Assembly (NCBI GenBank): GCA_023078555.1
Contig: CM041196.1
Location: 1,240,001-1,304,000 of the forward strand
Direction: 5' to 3'
Length of the DNA stretch: 64,000 nucleotides
Source of the DNA: Ulva prolifera
Lineage: Eukaryota > Chlorophyta > Ulvophyceae > Ulvales > Ulvaceae
Shown: in pieces, positions 10,247-21,768 of the stretch
Numbering within the stretch: the first letter of the stretch is position 1
Layout: every line of letters begins with the position of its first letter
Translations under genes and position numbers: made by a program
The notes under the pieces: generated by a model
The model's input: the letters and a program-made list of their open reading frames with translations, nothing else
Told to the model about the DNA's origin: nothing
Database searches by the model: none

Positions 10247-12361
10247 ATGTCTAACCTCTGTAGAGCACGATTGAATACCTGCTCGCACGGCAACCGGAAT
10301 CCGGCGATGAGGCAGCGAGCTGCCGTGACCATGCGGGCTGCAGCTGAGCAAACCATGACGGTGTCAGCGAAGATGGCCCAGCTGCGAGCAGACGGCCGCA
10401 CAGCAATGATTCCGTTCATCTGCGCTGGTGCGGCTCTCTCGGACGATTGCGCAAACTCCAACCACGAGCAGCCTCTAAGACTAAAAAATATGTATCATCG
10501 GTCCGAGCAGCGGCACCCGCAGCGCGCAGAGAGTGCTCCCCATCCGTCCATCGACGGTACTGCCATGCGACACTGAGCTCTTAAATAGAGGACTCACGTC
10601 GCGAATAAAGCGCACAGTTGCGCACAGTTGTTCTTTGAAATGCGTCCTGCTGCTGTTTGTAGGCGATCCGGATCTTGAGACCACCGGCAAGGCTCTCAAG
10701 GCACTGGACGAGGCAGGCGCAGATGTCATCGAGCTGGGGGTGCCCTACTCAGACCCCCTCGCAGATGGCCCCACCATTCAAGGAGCAGCAGATCGTGCCT
10801 TGAGGAAAGGCACAACGCTGCAGGTATGCTGCCGCCGGCCTGAAGCATCTGCCACACTGCCCTGCATCCCTGCCGTCGATGCCTGCACCAAGAGGTCTCT
10901 GCACGAATGCTGCGTTTTCCCAAAGCTGCTGCAGTCCGCCACTCTGCTTCAGCCCCTATCATTTGTCTCCCGCCCCCCCCCCTTTTCACATTCCCCTAGC
11001 CAAATATAATCTGCCGCCGCCGCCGCCTTGCAGATGGTGCTGGACATGCTGTCGGGCGTGTCAGGCGACATTGCGGCGCCGATCGTGCTGTTCACGTACT
11101 ACAACCCGATCATGGCGCGCGGCCTCGAGCGCTACTGCGCCGACATCCGCGCCGCCGGCGCCTCCGCGCTGCTCGTGCCAGACATCCCGCTCGAGGAGAC
11201 GGACGCGATCCGCGCCGCGCTCGCCGCGGAAGGCCTGGAGCTCGTGCTCCTCACCACCCCCACCACCCGTGCGCCTCGCCCCCTGCTGTGACCAGTCAAG
11301 CAAATCCGGGGCGACCGAGCCGTATCCTGAAGAGGATATTGACAACTCCGAATGAACTGTCCTCATGTTGCATCGTGTGTTCTCGCCGGTGGGTTTGACG
11401 TGCTTCGCGTCCGGAGGTGTTGCTGCTTGTGGCGAGCAGCAGTTGGGCGTTGTGGTTCCGTGGTTGACGGGGATCTGGCGTTGCCCGCGTGTCCGCTCCG
11501 CTCGGTCTCCTTGGATGGTCTCGCTGCGTTGGTTTGCTGGCAGTCTGACTGGCCCGTCACTGCCTCGCCACCTCGAGGGGCGGTGTGGCGGTGCAGGCGG
11601 TGCAGGCGGTGTGGCGGTGCAGGCGGTGCAGGCGGCATGTGTGGTGGGCTCACGGCGCATGCGGAGAGACCCTGACAGCCGCAGCCGGCGGGACAGGTCT
11701 GAACAGCCAAGCCATTCGCAGCCGGGACCCTGCTGGCTTCTCTGGTGCTCAACACGGGCACTGATCCTGTGTCACACATTCCTCACAAAGGACTTTTTTG
11801 AATGTTTATTCAATTCTTGCAAGCAGCAGTGCTCTCGACGGCCGATGCATGCCACCGCCACGTGGCGGTGGCCGCAGTGGCCGATGCGCGGTGTGCTAGA
11901 GAAGGCGGCACACGAGACGTGTGCACGAGGACGTGTGCGATGCACAGAAGGGGGCAACAGGCCGCCCCGCCTGCACCGCAATTGCATGTGTAGCACGCAA
12001 CCCATCATGACATCGGTGTGTGTGATCCTCTGCAGGCAAGGAGCGCATGGAGCGCATCGCGGCGGCAACCCAGGGCTTCCTCTACCTCGTCTCCGTGACC
12101 GGCGTCACCGGCGCCCGCTCGGAGGTCTCGACTCGCGTCCAGGACCTCCTCACAGAGATCAAATCCAAGACGGACCTGCCAGTGTGTGTCGGGTTCGGGG
12201 TGTCGGACGGCGAGCAGGCGCGGCAGCTCAAGAGCTGGGGCGCCGACGGCGTCATCGTCGGCTCGGCGCTCGTGAAGCTGCTCGGCCAGGCGGAGTCCGG
12301 GGACGCGGGCGTGGAGGAGATGCGGCGGCTCGCACAGGAGCTGCGCGCCGCCCTGGACTAG
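10247..12361 (+). CDS. trpA: Tryptophan synthase alpha subunit, plastid-type
   Basis: Cleaves indole-3-glycerol phosphate to indole and glyceraldehyde 3-phosphate, passing indole to the beta subunit. Exons 10247-10427, 10663-10823, 11034-11268 and 12036-12361 are phase-consistent and give 300 residues. The core matches the TIM-barrel family: [20 protein letters not shown], then [18 protein letters not shown] with catalytic Glu84 and Asp95 (11 apart, as Glu49 and Asp60 of the Salmonella enzyme). [50 protein letters not shown] and [12 protein letters not shown] follow. The first 45 or so residues are rich in Arg, Ala, Thr and Asn and include VTMRAAAEQ, as in a chloroplast transit peptide (inference). 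The last exon is also the left end of the tandem duplication. Confidence 0.95.
11319..11357 (+). repeat. 39-bp dispersed repeat, copy 2 ([11 protein letters not shown]-stop)
   Basis: Second copy of the element at 3511-3549, lying 50 bases into the third trpA intron. Two of the three differences are third-codon changes in the PYPE reading frame. Confidence 0.7.
11582..11637 (+). repeat. GC-rich minisatellite (GCAGGCGGT-type)
   Basis: Tandem 9-base units based on GCAGGCGGT and GTGGCGGT in the third trpA intron. Confidence 0.8.
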
Positions 12362-13845
12362 CCGCCACCTGGTGCTGCTGTCGCCGGGACACTGCGGGGG
12401 GGTTCGTGCTGGAGTACCGGCCACCTGGTGCCGCGGCTGCGGCAGCCTCCGCCCGGGTCCGTGTTGTAGGTTGTTCGCACGCATACGCTGGTCTTAATCA
12501 GTGGCCAATGGGTGCAGACCTGCCGGCGTGCTGTGCTGTGCTGTGCTGCGGCGGCCCATGCTGTGAACATGCGCAGTGCTAGGCTATCACCGGCGTGCTG
12601 TGCTGTGCTCGGCTTGGCTACTGTGCCTGACATCATGAGCGTCCGTCATTTCTGTACTGGTGTCCGTGGATTGGAGGAGGCGGCCATGTGGTGGTGGCTG
12701 TGGCTGGCATGATGCATGGCGCCTCCGCAGGCAGCCGTGATGTGGCTTGAGGGGTAGCTGTGAACTTCTCGCACCCCCACAGGATCATGCAGCCCCTCCG
12801 TGGCGATGACGCGGCAAGAGGTTGGTGTCGGTCGCGGAGTGGTTGCGGAGGTGCTCCTGCGGCAGGCGCACACATCGTCGGCCGCTGCAACTGAGTGCAT
12901 CATCAGCCCGCTGATCGGCACAGCGTGAGCGCCCGGTGAGCTGTAGGACGAGCACCGGCCTGAAGCATGAGCGCGTGTTACCATACAAGGATTGTGCCGG
13001 GGTCTGTCGGAAGAAGCGAGCGGCACATGCAGTGTACGACGTCGTGAGGCCGGCGCTAAAGTCTGCCGGGGCAGCCTGTGGGGCTGCAAGTGCAAAGGGT
13101 GTCAGCGCCGATGAAGTGACGCTTACGTTGTTGCTGCACTGCGGCCGGGCTTGTGGGATGCTGATTATCTATCACATCTCCTACCTTTGACATTTCCATG
13201 AGCACTGGGCCAGTGCATCGTGTAGGACTTCGGTGCGCGGGCTAGCTAGCTGTGCTGTGTTGTAACCTCTACCCATGCTGCGTCCAGGCGCACGTTGTCT
13301 GATCGCATCAGGATCGGCGAGATGATGTGGGATGATGCAGTGTGTAGGCGAACATATGCACTGGTGTCAGTGGGTGGCCTCAGCGGAAGCGCATGCATGC
13401 TGCAGTGCCAATTGCACTCGCACAATTGCTGCAGGCGCGATGTTCTGATTGCCCTGGTCACCAGTGTTGGGTCCCTTTGCAGCATTAATATTTCCAGGAC
13501 TGCCACCACGAAGTTAGAACTGAATATTCGGAATTTTTCTATGTGATCGGGCCCGATGACCTAACACTGCTGGTCATGGGTCGTGCCCAGCAGCTGTCAT
13601 GCGCGTGCAACGTTTGCACAGTGAAAGCCCAATCAGATTAAAAAAAACAAAAACTGAAACGACGGTACACGACACGGTAAAAGTGTCAGTACAACGGGAA
13701 TTCCATTAATGCTTTTGGGTTACACTGAGGTCTCTAGATTTCAGGATCTAGAAATGAGGAATCTAGCAATGTTGCGGCAACCAAACAACATTGCTTCCTA
13801 TAGTTCTGCACTGTCTACAAGTGACTGCTGTACTACTTCGCTACT

Positions 13846-14435
13846 CTACGCCGTTCCCAGAGCAGGGAATTCAGACACGGAGACCAGTCTAGGGCCTTGT
13901 GCCGGACGAACCGGGGCCTTTGCAGCCATGGTGGCTTGCTTGTATGTGCGTGCTGGTGCCTTTGCAGCAGGCTTCTTCACTGCTTCGACCCAGCCTACCT
14001 TGATTGGGGTGGCAGTGGCTGCGGACATGTTACTGTTGGAGCGGGCAACAGGGGTGACAGTCTTCACCGAAGCGAGTTTGCTAGGGCGGGCACCGGGCTC
14101 GACCGCATGGCTCGAGGTGGCGGACGCCTGGGGTCCCTTCTTCTTGCCACCGGAGCGACCATTGGAGCGTCCAGCACCGGCGGCCTTGCGGCAGCGCTTC
14201 TCCTTCTTTGACAAAACCGTCTTCCACATCCGCTCAGAGCTCGTTGGAGGGAACCGCACGCCGGCAGTGCATGTGGCTGCAAGGTTGATCGCGGCTGAAC
14301 CCCTGCAGAGTGTGCGCGGGTGAGGGCAGGCCACAAGCACATCATGAAGTCACTGTCATGACGATGTGTCATAGACAGGCTTCGTGAGACATCTAAATTT
14401 GCATGCCAAGGAGCAGCGTGTTCGGGATCGCACAT
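13846..14435 (-). CDS. Basic Lys/Ala-rich protein, unit 1
   Basis: Not recognised. Model: exon 1 14435-14354 and exon 2 14276-13846, joined by a 77-base intron (GTGAC...CTTGCAG) with matching phase, giving 170 residues. Exon 1 encodes a Met-Cys-Asp-Pro leader ending MTHRHD. Exon 2 has a strongly basic segment (WKTVLSKKEKRCRKAAG, then RSGGKKKGPQ), a region rich in Ser, Thr, Val and Ala, and the Lys/Ala stretch VKKPAAKAPARTYKQA. It ends SVSEFPALGTA. FPALG-type motifs occur as short linear motifs in several RNA-binding or regulatory proteins, but no domain is evident. No signal peptide is seen, so a nuclear or cytosolic basic protein is likeliest (inference). It is divergent from the acidic-repeat gene. 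Confidence 0.55.
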
Positions 14436-15494
14436 TGTACTGAGGTGGACGTGAGAACGGTCGAAGGACAAGCTGTTGAAAGTGCGGATGCCAGGCTGGG
14501 TGACAGCGATGGGATCTGTTGATTGCAAGAGGAGCTGATGGTACCGAAAGAGAGCTGATGGTGAAACAACTGAGTGCGTCGCCCTTATATAGTTTTTCCA
14601 CATGTGCGCACCGCGATGCTGCACAGCACAGCCTGAAGAATGCCTCAAGCTTAATGCCCCGTCGACTGTGTCGCGGCATGCTCGAGATGATAGGCACATA
14701 GGTGGTTCGTTCGTCGCAGTGATGCATCGACGGCATGCGGTGTGCGTAGCCGCACACATATGCATTGTTCTTTGACGTGCGCATGGCTCGGTTTACAAAA
14801 GAGTGAACGGGAGAAAACAAACACTGAAACCGAATCCCATCCGAAGCAACATCAACATACACTCACACACACACACACACGAACACTACAACCGCACTCA
14901 CAACTCAGTCCGGCAGGATCGCGTCCTCCAGGCCCGCTTCGTACCGCAACCCCTGCACCCGAAGTGCGCATGTCTCGGTGTGTTGTCGTCGTGCATGCTC
15001 TTGCATGCGCGCGATATAAGCCGGGAACACAACTACAAAACGGGGCAGAGACGATGCTGCTCAATGCCATGCGTAGCAAATGAGCTTGCATGAACAAAGC
15101 CCGATTTGGCGCTGTAACAGCAGCATGCAGGGCATGAGGCGCCTCGCACACTGCGTCGTGCAGCTTGCAACACGTCCAGACATTGGGAGAATCCCGGAGC
15201 GACCGTTCAACGTCAGTGAGCCAGAGGCGGCAGCACTCGTGCCTGGCGCACTGCAGCGCCCTCGGAGTATTTAAGGGCGACTGTCGTTGACATATTCCAC
15301 TTGCTCTCGCCAACTTGAACCTCCTCCTGCAGCCAACACCGCGTACCGCTTCGCACAGCCTAGCCTTGCCATTGTCACCAGCTCCGGTAACACGAGATCT
15401 TTGCAGCAGCAACCGACACTTCCGACATTCACTTCGCGATGTACGCTTCTGTTCGACTATTAACATTGTACTACGACAGTGTTCGTGAGGCCGC
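14436..15494. promoter_or_regulatory. Bidirectional promoter region, unit 1
   Basis: Between two divergent starts. For the minus gene, TATATAAGGGCGAC is read on the minus strand with the TATA core at 14591-14585. For the plus gene, TATTTAAGGGCGAC has its core at 15268-15274. Both TATA elements are followed by the same GGGCGAC, which suggests a shared core-promoter architecture. A CA-repeat lies at 14866-14880 and another TATA-like ATATAAG at 15013. Confidence 0.5.
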
Positions 15495-16938
15495 ATGGTC
15501 TCCCAATGCATTTGCGAACGTATCCTGAGGTGGCATCAGCGTCACACCCTCGCCGCCGCCGTGCAGGACTTACGCAACAGGCCTCGTGTTCATGATGGCC
15601 GCCGGCACCGCGCTGGCCGCATCGGACCAGACGTTGGCGGCTCCCCGTACATCCGTTGCCTCCATGCGTCGCAAGCCACTCTTCACCACGTCCTCCTATG
15701 ACCTGTCACTGTTCAAGACAGCAGGCCAGCCCTGGCCCAGCCCCTCCCCCCCTACATACACACCTCCTGTCAGCGGCGGCGAGTCCAACACGATCTGGTG
15801 GGGCCCCCCCAAGGACGGCGACGAAGGGGATGAGGGTGACGAGGGCAATGAGGGCAATGAGGGTGATGAGGGGAACGAAGGCAACGAGGGCAATGAGGGG
15901 GATGAGGGTAACGAAGGCAATGAGGGCAACGAAGGTGACGAGGGGGACAAAGGCCTCGACGAAGGAGACGAGGGCGACGAGGGCAATGAGGGCAATGAGG
16001 GTGACGAAGGACATGAGGGCAACGAGGGCAATGAGGGCGACGAGGGCGATGAAGGTGATGAGGGCGACGAAGGTGCTGAGATGAATGAGGGCGATGAAGG
16101 AGACGAGGGTAACGAGGGTGACGAGGGCAACGAGGGCCATGAGGGTGATGAGGGCAACGAAGGGAATGAGGGGGACGAAGGTGATGAGGGCGATGAGGGC
16201 GATGAGGGCACAACCGGCCATGGTGCATACACCGTCACCGGGGGCTCCACCGCTTCCTATGCCACTTGCAGCAGCTCTGCATCCGCATCAGTGTACTCTG
16301 ACATGAAGGATGCCCACCTCCACCTGTGCACTCAGGCTCTGACCGCGTTCTGTGACGAGGACTGGACTGGCTCCATCGTCCAGGTGCTTGGCTATGCTGA
16401 GGCCGCTGGCGTTGCTGTGGCCAAGGCAGTGGCCTCCGCTCAGGCTGACTGCGTCTCTGTCGGCAATGCCTTCGGCTGCGCTTCTGCCTCAGCAACCGCC
16501 GCTGCTTGGGCTGAGGCCACCGCATCCGCTCACGCCTCCGCTGTCGCATCTGCGTACGCCTCGTGCCACTGCGAAGTCGATGTCATGTCACTCTCCATCG
16601 CCCAGGCTTCCACATTCATTGACTTGAGCGTTGCCGTCTTCGCCAAGGCTGAGGTCAAGGCTTGCACCCAAGGCAACGAGGCTGCCTGGGCTGCCGCATA
16701 CACCAACTGTGCTGCTGTCGCCTATGCCAAGATCTGGACATTTGCCTATGCTGAGGCCATCGTTGAGTCCGGCTGCCTGTCCGCTGAAGCCCAGACCACC
16801 GTGACTGCCGCCACTGGTTCCAAGTTCCTTGAGATCGAGGGCTGCGAGACGTTCGACGGCGCCGACGGCAACGCCGGGGGCTCCACAGCTGGCTCCAACG
16901 CCGAGACCATCGTCGAGGAGGTTGTCCCTGATCACTAA
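15495..16938 (+). CDS. Secreted acidic DEG-repeat protein with Cys/Ala-rich domain, unit 1
   Basis: Not recognised. Model: exon 15495-15529, a 37-base intron, exon 15567-16938, 468 residues. The join creates a good signal peptide: polar MVSQCICERILR, hydrophobic TYATGLVFMMAAGTALAA, likely cut before Ser-Asp-Gln. Next comes a Ser/Pro-rich linker with IWWGPPKDG. A 130-residue array of 42 tripeptides, mostly DEG or NEG, follows (15820-16209). A C-terminal domain of about 240 residues is rich in Ala, Ser and Thr, with 11 cysteines spaced like a disulfide-bonded extracellular domain (for example AFCDEDWTGSIVQ and SAYASCHCEVDV). It ends ETIVEEVVPDH. The protein is probably secreted or in the cell wall and could bind cations such as Ca2+ (inference). 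If the short intron is wrong, translation may begin at 15592. Confidence 0.7.
15820..16209 (+). repeat. 9-bp coding minisatellite (DEG/NEG), unit 1
   Basis: Forty-two tripeptide units of the form GAY-GAR-GGN or AAY-GAR-GGN, interrupted by one Leu and one AEM. The unit is 9 bases and lacks stops on either strand, so all three minus-strand frames are open too. Confidence 0.95.
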
Positions 16939-18946
16939 GCCGAACACCACACAGCCTGATTGGACAGTAGTTGCCGATCAGCTGATAGGATGGATAGGCG
17001 GTGTGGGTTGTCTCACCACAGTAGTGCAGCTCTTCGTTTGCCTGCAAGGGTTCTCATGATGGGCTGATTATAGAGTAGAAAATTCATTGTAAATTTCATT
17101 ATAAAGCTGATGTCTTCTATGACACGCGAACGAACGTACACATCGAAAAGAATGTACATAGTCACCCACTACTGTCCCTGCTTGTCACACATGGCCATCT
17201 CTGAAGAAAGAGCAGTCAGTAGATTGCGCGGTTTGATTACCACACTGCGAGGTGGATGCACGTGAGGACTGCCCCAGGCCCGCACCGTATGCAACAGCAT
17301 TTCAATCAATGCGGGCAGGGTGCTTTCACACTCCAAGCCAGGCTATTTATCCGATAGAATTCAAACATCATCCCTACTCTGTCTCGGCATTTGAGAATGA
17401 CTTTCACACCCGGCGTCCGAGCAGCGTCATCAAAGCAGCGCCTGGGTGGATGTCATCTAGCGATACACCCCACAGTTGAGCACAAGATGTGAGGGATTCA
17501 TGCAAGCAGAGATGATTTGTGTATTTGTGTAATGCTGATTTGTGCATTTGGGCAATGCAGGCTGCGGAGAGTAAGGGATGAAGCATAGAACAATTACAAG
17601 CACAAATACTCACTGAAAAAGTGACCTTAAAGACAATCAACTGATTGAGCAGCAGAATGAACCGTCCATCACGTGCTGCCCTTTGGAAAGGTCGCTACGG
17701 ACCGGCTGATTAGAAGCAGCCTTCTTCTGTTCAAAAAGCGTGAGGAGCTCACCTGCATGACCCAGGGCGTCGGCTGCCATCATTTGGCGCATTTACTGAG
17801 CCACGACGCCCAGTATGGCGCCTTCACATGACGTGCATGTGTCTCCCGGCTTCACTTGCCATCAGAGCTTCATACTTCGGAACGACGTGTTGCACAATGC
17901 AGCACCACAACACAGCAGCCGTCTTTAACATAGCATGCATCGGCGTCCTTTCGTTTACTATCGTATCCATCAGCTCCGACCCGACGCTGTCACGCTACCT
18001 GAAGACAGGAGCACCGGATGTCAAATTGCCACTTTTACGAAAGGAGACGGCAGCTGTACTGCAGAAGCAATGGATCCAGAAGATTCATCGTGCATCAATT
18101 TGTTTGGAGCACCAGTCTTTCCAATGTACTGGCGCATGTCGATGTCGTTGTGCGCTTCACCGATCGTGACTAGCGGGGCGATGATAGCTTGTGTTGTCCT
18201 GTAACACGGTAGTACACGATATTTTAGGAGAGTTAGAGCAGCTGCACACTCTGTTTTGGTCTGTTATGCTGATCAGGTGGTCTACTAGGTTTCACGGTGA
18301 TCACGTCTGACTGTTCTTCGGCGTGCTCAATCGGGAACCTTGGCCAGGTGATGCCGACGCACAGGCTGCAGTTTCGCGTACCATGCGACATTTCGTTTTC
18401 AAGTTTTGTGCCTCGGTACCCGCAAATGCTTGGTCAAGCGGTTTGCGTCGCCTGAGCTTCACTCCGGTACTGTCTCTGCATGAGAGGTCAGTTTGGCATG
18501 CAGAAGCAATATTTGTGCAACTGCCTCATCGGAGACACAGCTGGTAGCCTTATGAGAGTTCTGAAGCCTAAAATGGGCTTGAACGCATGCGATGTCCGCA
18601 GAAGATGCATTGCTGCAAGCATCTGAGAGTGCTAACTGAGAAGTCAGCCAGCACCAACCCTCCAATCTCAGCATGTACAAGTCGGGTTGGCCACTACACT
18701 GTCTGGCCGTTGACAGTGTCGTACGTTGCACTTTGTAGGCGTGTGTTTGGCCGGCATGTGCTTGCAGGGACGCAGTAGGCATGGCAACACTCTGTATGCG
18801 GGCTGTGACAAGTGCATGGATGCCAGGATTGGTACCTTCTCTGTGAGGATAGTAACGGCACATGTTGCTGACGTTTCCCACAGCTCAAATTATGTAATTC
18901 CTAGGAGCTCAGTATAGTTAACTCAAAGGACATCAAGGGAGCGGCG

Positions 18947-19117
18947 TCATGTGCTCCAGCCATGCTTCAAATGGTGGTGCCGTGGTGAAGGAAAATTCGC
19001 GGGCGCCAGGTACAGAGCGTCGTGGATGTTATTCGGCAAGTGGTACTGCATGTACTGCGCTATTTGCTGCCCGGAGTGATGGGACACGCCGCCCGGAGTC
19101 AAGGGGGACACCTCAAG
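18947..19117 (-). pseudogene. 3' fragment of the cationic Arg/His-rich secreted gene
   Basis: The minus strand translates without stops to a peptide aligning with the C-terminus of the intact protein at 39236-40447. Shared blocks in order are VSP, GVSxHSGQ, Y-M/V-QYH, HD, LAP, PSP and a final H-x-W before the stop. Homology ends abruptly near 19117, so the body of the gene is absent. It marks the right edge of the ancestral duplication unit. Confidence 0.75.
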
Positions 19118-19722
19118 CTGACTCTCGTTTCATCCCCGACGTTGACCCCCCGTATGCAGCCCCCACTTTGCTGCTCTCCTGTCATCTTGCTCTCACCGCC
19201 AGGTGCTATGCACACAGTCGGCGTTGCTGCTGCTTTCATCCCTTTGTCTTTCTATTTTGTGATGTTGTGCCGCTGCCTGTGGTCAGTGCCCATGGGGATT
19301 TCTGACCGACCCTTCTTCTCCTGCCGTAGCAACTTTGTCCGTACCATTTGACCTTCCTGCTGTGCTGTGTTGCCGTGCACACTCCCTGTCAGGTCCTGAG
19401 ACCAGCACAGCTGGCCCGCTGACGGTGCACTGCGCATGAGTGTTCAGTTCGCTATAGCCACAAAAGATGCCCCTTGCAGCTGCAGCCGCCTGGAAAAGTC
19501 TCGAATATCCGCAAGCAAGCACCGCTGGCAGCGCTGCGACCACTGCTGCACGCCACTACAACGCAGCTGTGGTCGCAGCGCATGATGTGCAATGTTCTAG
19601 AGAGTGCATGCGATGGCGCAACAGTCTTGTGGGTGGGGGGGTTGCAGGCCGCCCCATGTGTGCTGGAGGGCAGTAACGCATGTGTAGCATGCAGAAACCA
19701 GGACACGGGCATGTGTTTCTCC

Positions 19723-19800
19723 ATGCGAGGAGCGCATGGAGAGCATCGATATCGGGGCGGCAACGCAGGGCTTCCTCTACGTTGTCTATGTACCCGAGTC
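19723..19800 (+). pseudogene. trpA last-exon fragment, unit 2
   Basis: Closely matches the start of the last trpA exon (12036 on), including the ERME and TQGFLYL codons. The splice acceptor CTGCAG has become CCATGC, and homology fades after about 80 bases. Upstream sequence (19640-19722) matches the end of trpA intron 3. Confidence 0.75.
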
Positions 19801-20684
19801 TGAAGCTTCGCTCTACGTTGTCTGTGTCTAACAATGGTGGCAGCGGTGCAGGCCCGGAGACGTGCATGCAACGTCGGGGCCGGGCGGAAGCTCACGCAGC
19901 GGTCGAGCGCGAGTGATGGAGTGCTGCCGGCCAGCCGGCACTGCGTGCTGTGCTGCGGTGGCTCGTGTCGTGGACATGCGGTGGTTAAAACCACAGCTCT
20001 AGGCTAGCTGGCATGCTGCAGTCGCTTATGCCGAGGACATGCGGTGTTCGAAACCGCAGCTCTGGGCTAGCTGGCGTGCTCTCCTCTCCTGATCTGCAGC
20101 GTGGCTTGAGGGCTGGCTGTGGACTCAAGGCACCGAAACAGCGGCATGCAACTGCTCCGGAATCATATGATATGGCGGTGGCAACAGGTCGGCGTCGGTC
20201 GTGGTGGCGGCGCTGAAGTGTTCAGGCCGCACTACACCCAGGTGCACCGTGCGCGGCACGTTGCTCGGAAAGGTGCCCTTCACAGTGGGTCAGCAGCAGG
20301 CACGAACCAAGACTGTGTGAGGCTGGGTGAGCTTGCCGGCCAGGGCATGCTGAGCGACTCGCATCGCACGCACTGCCGGACGCACGCATGGTCGTGCAGC
20401 CAGCGCTGAGGCAGTTGAGAACCGCAGCGGCCTGGGTGGTGTATGCACATCTCTGCCAGCACTGCTTCGGTGCACTGTAGCGGGACCCCTATGCTGTAGC
20501 TGTGCTGACTTGACACGAGCATGCACCTGCACTGTGTTGCGCTGCTGGGGTACCACACCGGTGTACGTTTGTGCAGTATGCCAGTGTTCACAGAAGAGTG
20601 AATGGGAACAGACAAGCTTTGTCTGTTCACACACTGGTTGAACACAACGAAGGAATCTCACTGGGGCGTACATATGTGTGTTAT

Positions 20685-20719
20685 GGAAGTACGTACGTAC
20701 TTAGGAAGTACGTACGTAC
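20685..20719 (+). repeat. Tandem 16-bp repeat with GTAC core
   Basis: Two identical 16-base copies (20685-20700 and 20704-20719), each a GGAA followed by GTAC-type alternation. Absent from the equivalent place in units 3 and 4. Confidence 0.85.
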
Positions 20720-21176
20720 ACGTGTGGGCAAGCAGGTGCACATTTCAGGGTGTATATATGACATCCGATCGCATCAGGATCGGCTGATTGATGTGGAAGG
20801 ATGCACTATATATGCATATGTGCAGGTGAACAATTGCACTGAAGCCGATTTGTGGTCTGACTGCATTTGCATGCATGATGCCATGTCACACGGAACTAGT
20901 AGTGCCAATGGCACTCGAGCAAGTTGACTGGCACGCTTGTGCAGTTCTGGGTGCCTGGGTCAAACATGACCCTCAGATACTCGGATTTGTGTGCAACGGT
21001 TGCACAGTGATAGCCCAAGCAGAAGAAACTGACGTCAGCATACAGTGGAGGTGTAGATCAGCATGGGTGGTTTTTGGTTACACGTAAGTGTGAGAAATCT
21101 AGCAATGTTGCGGCAACCAAACAACACTGCTATTTATTTGCACTGCCTACACGTGCACGTGGATGCTGCAGCTACT

Positions 21177-21703
21177 CTACGCCGTTCCCAGAGCAGGGAA
21201 GTCAGACACGGAGACCAGTCTGGGGCCTTGTGCCGGACGAACCGGGGCCTTCGCAGCCATGGTGGCTTGCTTGTATGTGCGTGCTGGTGCCTTCGCAGCA
21301 GGCTTCTTCACTGCTTCGACCCAGCCTACCTTGATTGGGGTGGCAGTGGCTGCGGACATGTTACTGTTGGAGCGGGCAACAGGGGTCACAGTCTTCACCG
21401 AAGCGAGTTTGCCAGGGCGGGCACCGGGCTCGACCGCATGGCTCGAGGTGGCGGACGCCTGGGGCCCCTTCTTCTTGCCACCGGAGCGACCATTGGAGCG
21501 TCCAGCACCGGCGGCCTTGCGGCAGCGCTTCTCCTTCTTTGACAAAACCGTCTTCCACGTCCGCTCAGAGCTCGTTGGAGGGAACCGCACGCCGGCAGTG
21601 CATGTGGCTGCAAGGTTGATCGCGGCTGAACCCCTGCAGAGTGTGCGCGGGTGAGGGCAGGCCACAAGCACATCATGAAGTCACTGTCATGACGATGCGT
21701 CAT
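21177..21703 (-). CDS. Basic Lys/Ala-rich protein, unit 2 (leader frameshifted)
   Basis: Exon 2 (21607-21177) is intact and nearly identical to unit 1, with a Met-to-Thr change at the ERMWK position and a Glu-to-Asp change in the final motif. In the leader exon a 2-base insertion near 21745 throws the upstream ATG (21768) out of frame, so only the internal ATG at 21703 (MTHRHD) can start this copy. It is either a shortened protein or an incipient pseudogene. Confidence 0.5.
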
Positions 21704-21768
21704 ATACAGGCTTCGTGAAACATCCAAACTTGCATGCCAAGGTGCGCAGCGTGCTTGGGGTCGCACAT

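Larger units (their letters stand above)
11780..19460. repeat. Tandem segmental duplication, unit 1
   Basis: The most diverged unit. It runs from the third trpA intron and last exon, through the basic gene (-) and acidic gene (+), to a 3' fragment of the cationic secreted protein. Corresponding genes are offset by 7331-7332 bases from unit 2. Edges are approximate. Between 12362 and 13845 no exon was found, but the sequence aligns in patches with 19930-21176. Between 16939 and 18946 it aligns with the post-gene flanks of the other units. Confidence 0.85.

Noticed and set aside
15080-15274. 64-codon plus frame conserved in all four units
   Set aside because: Lies in the bidirectional promoter region upstream of the TATA element; conservation is explained by recent duplication.
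15696-16250. Long minus-strand frames over the DEG arrays (Ser-Pro, Ala-Leu-Ile and Arg-Pro-His repeats), also in the other units
   Set aside because: A stop-free 9-base unit keeps all frames open. The plus frame has the signal peptide and conserved domain.
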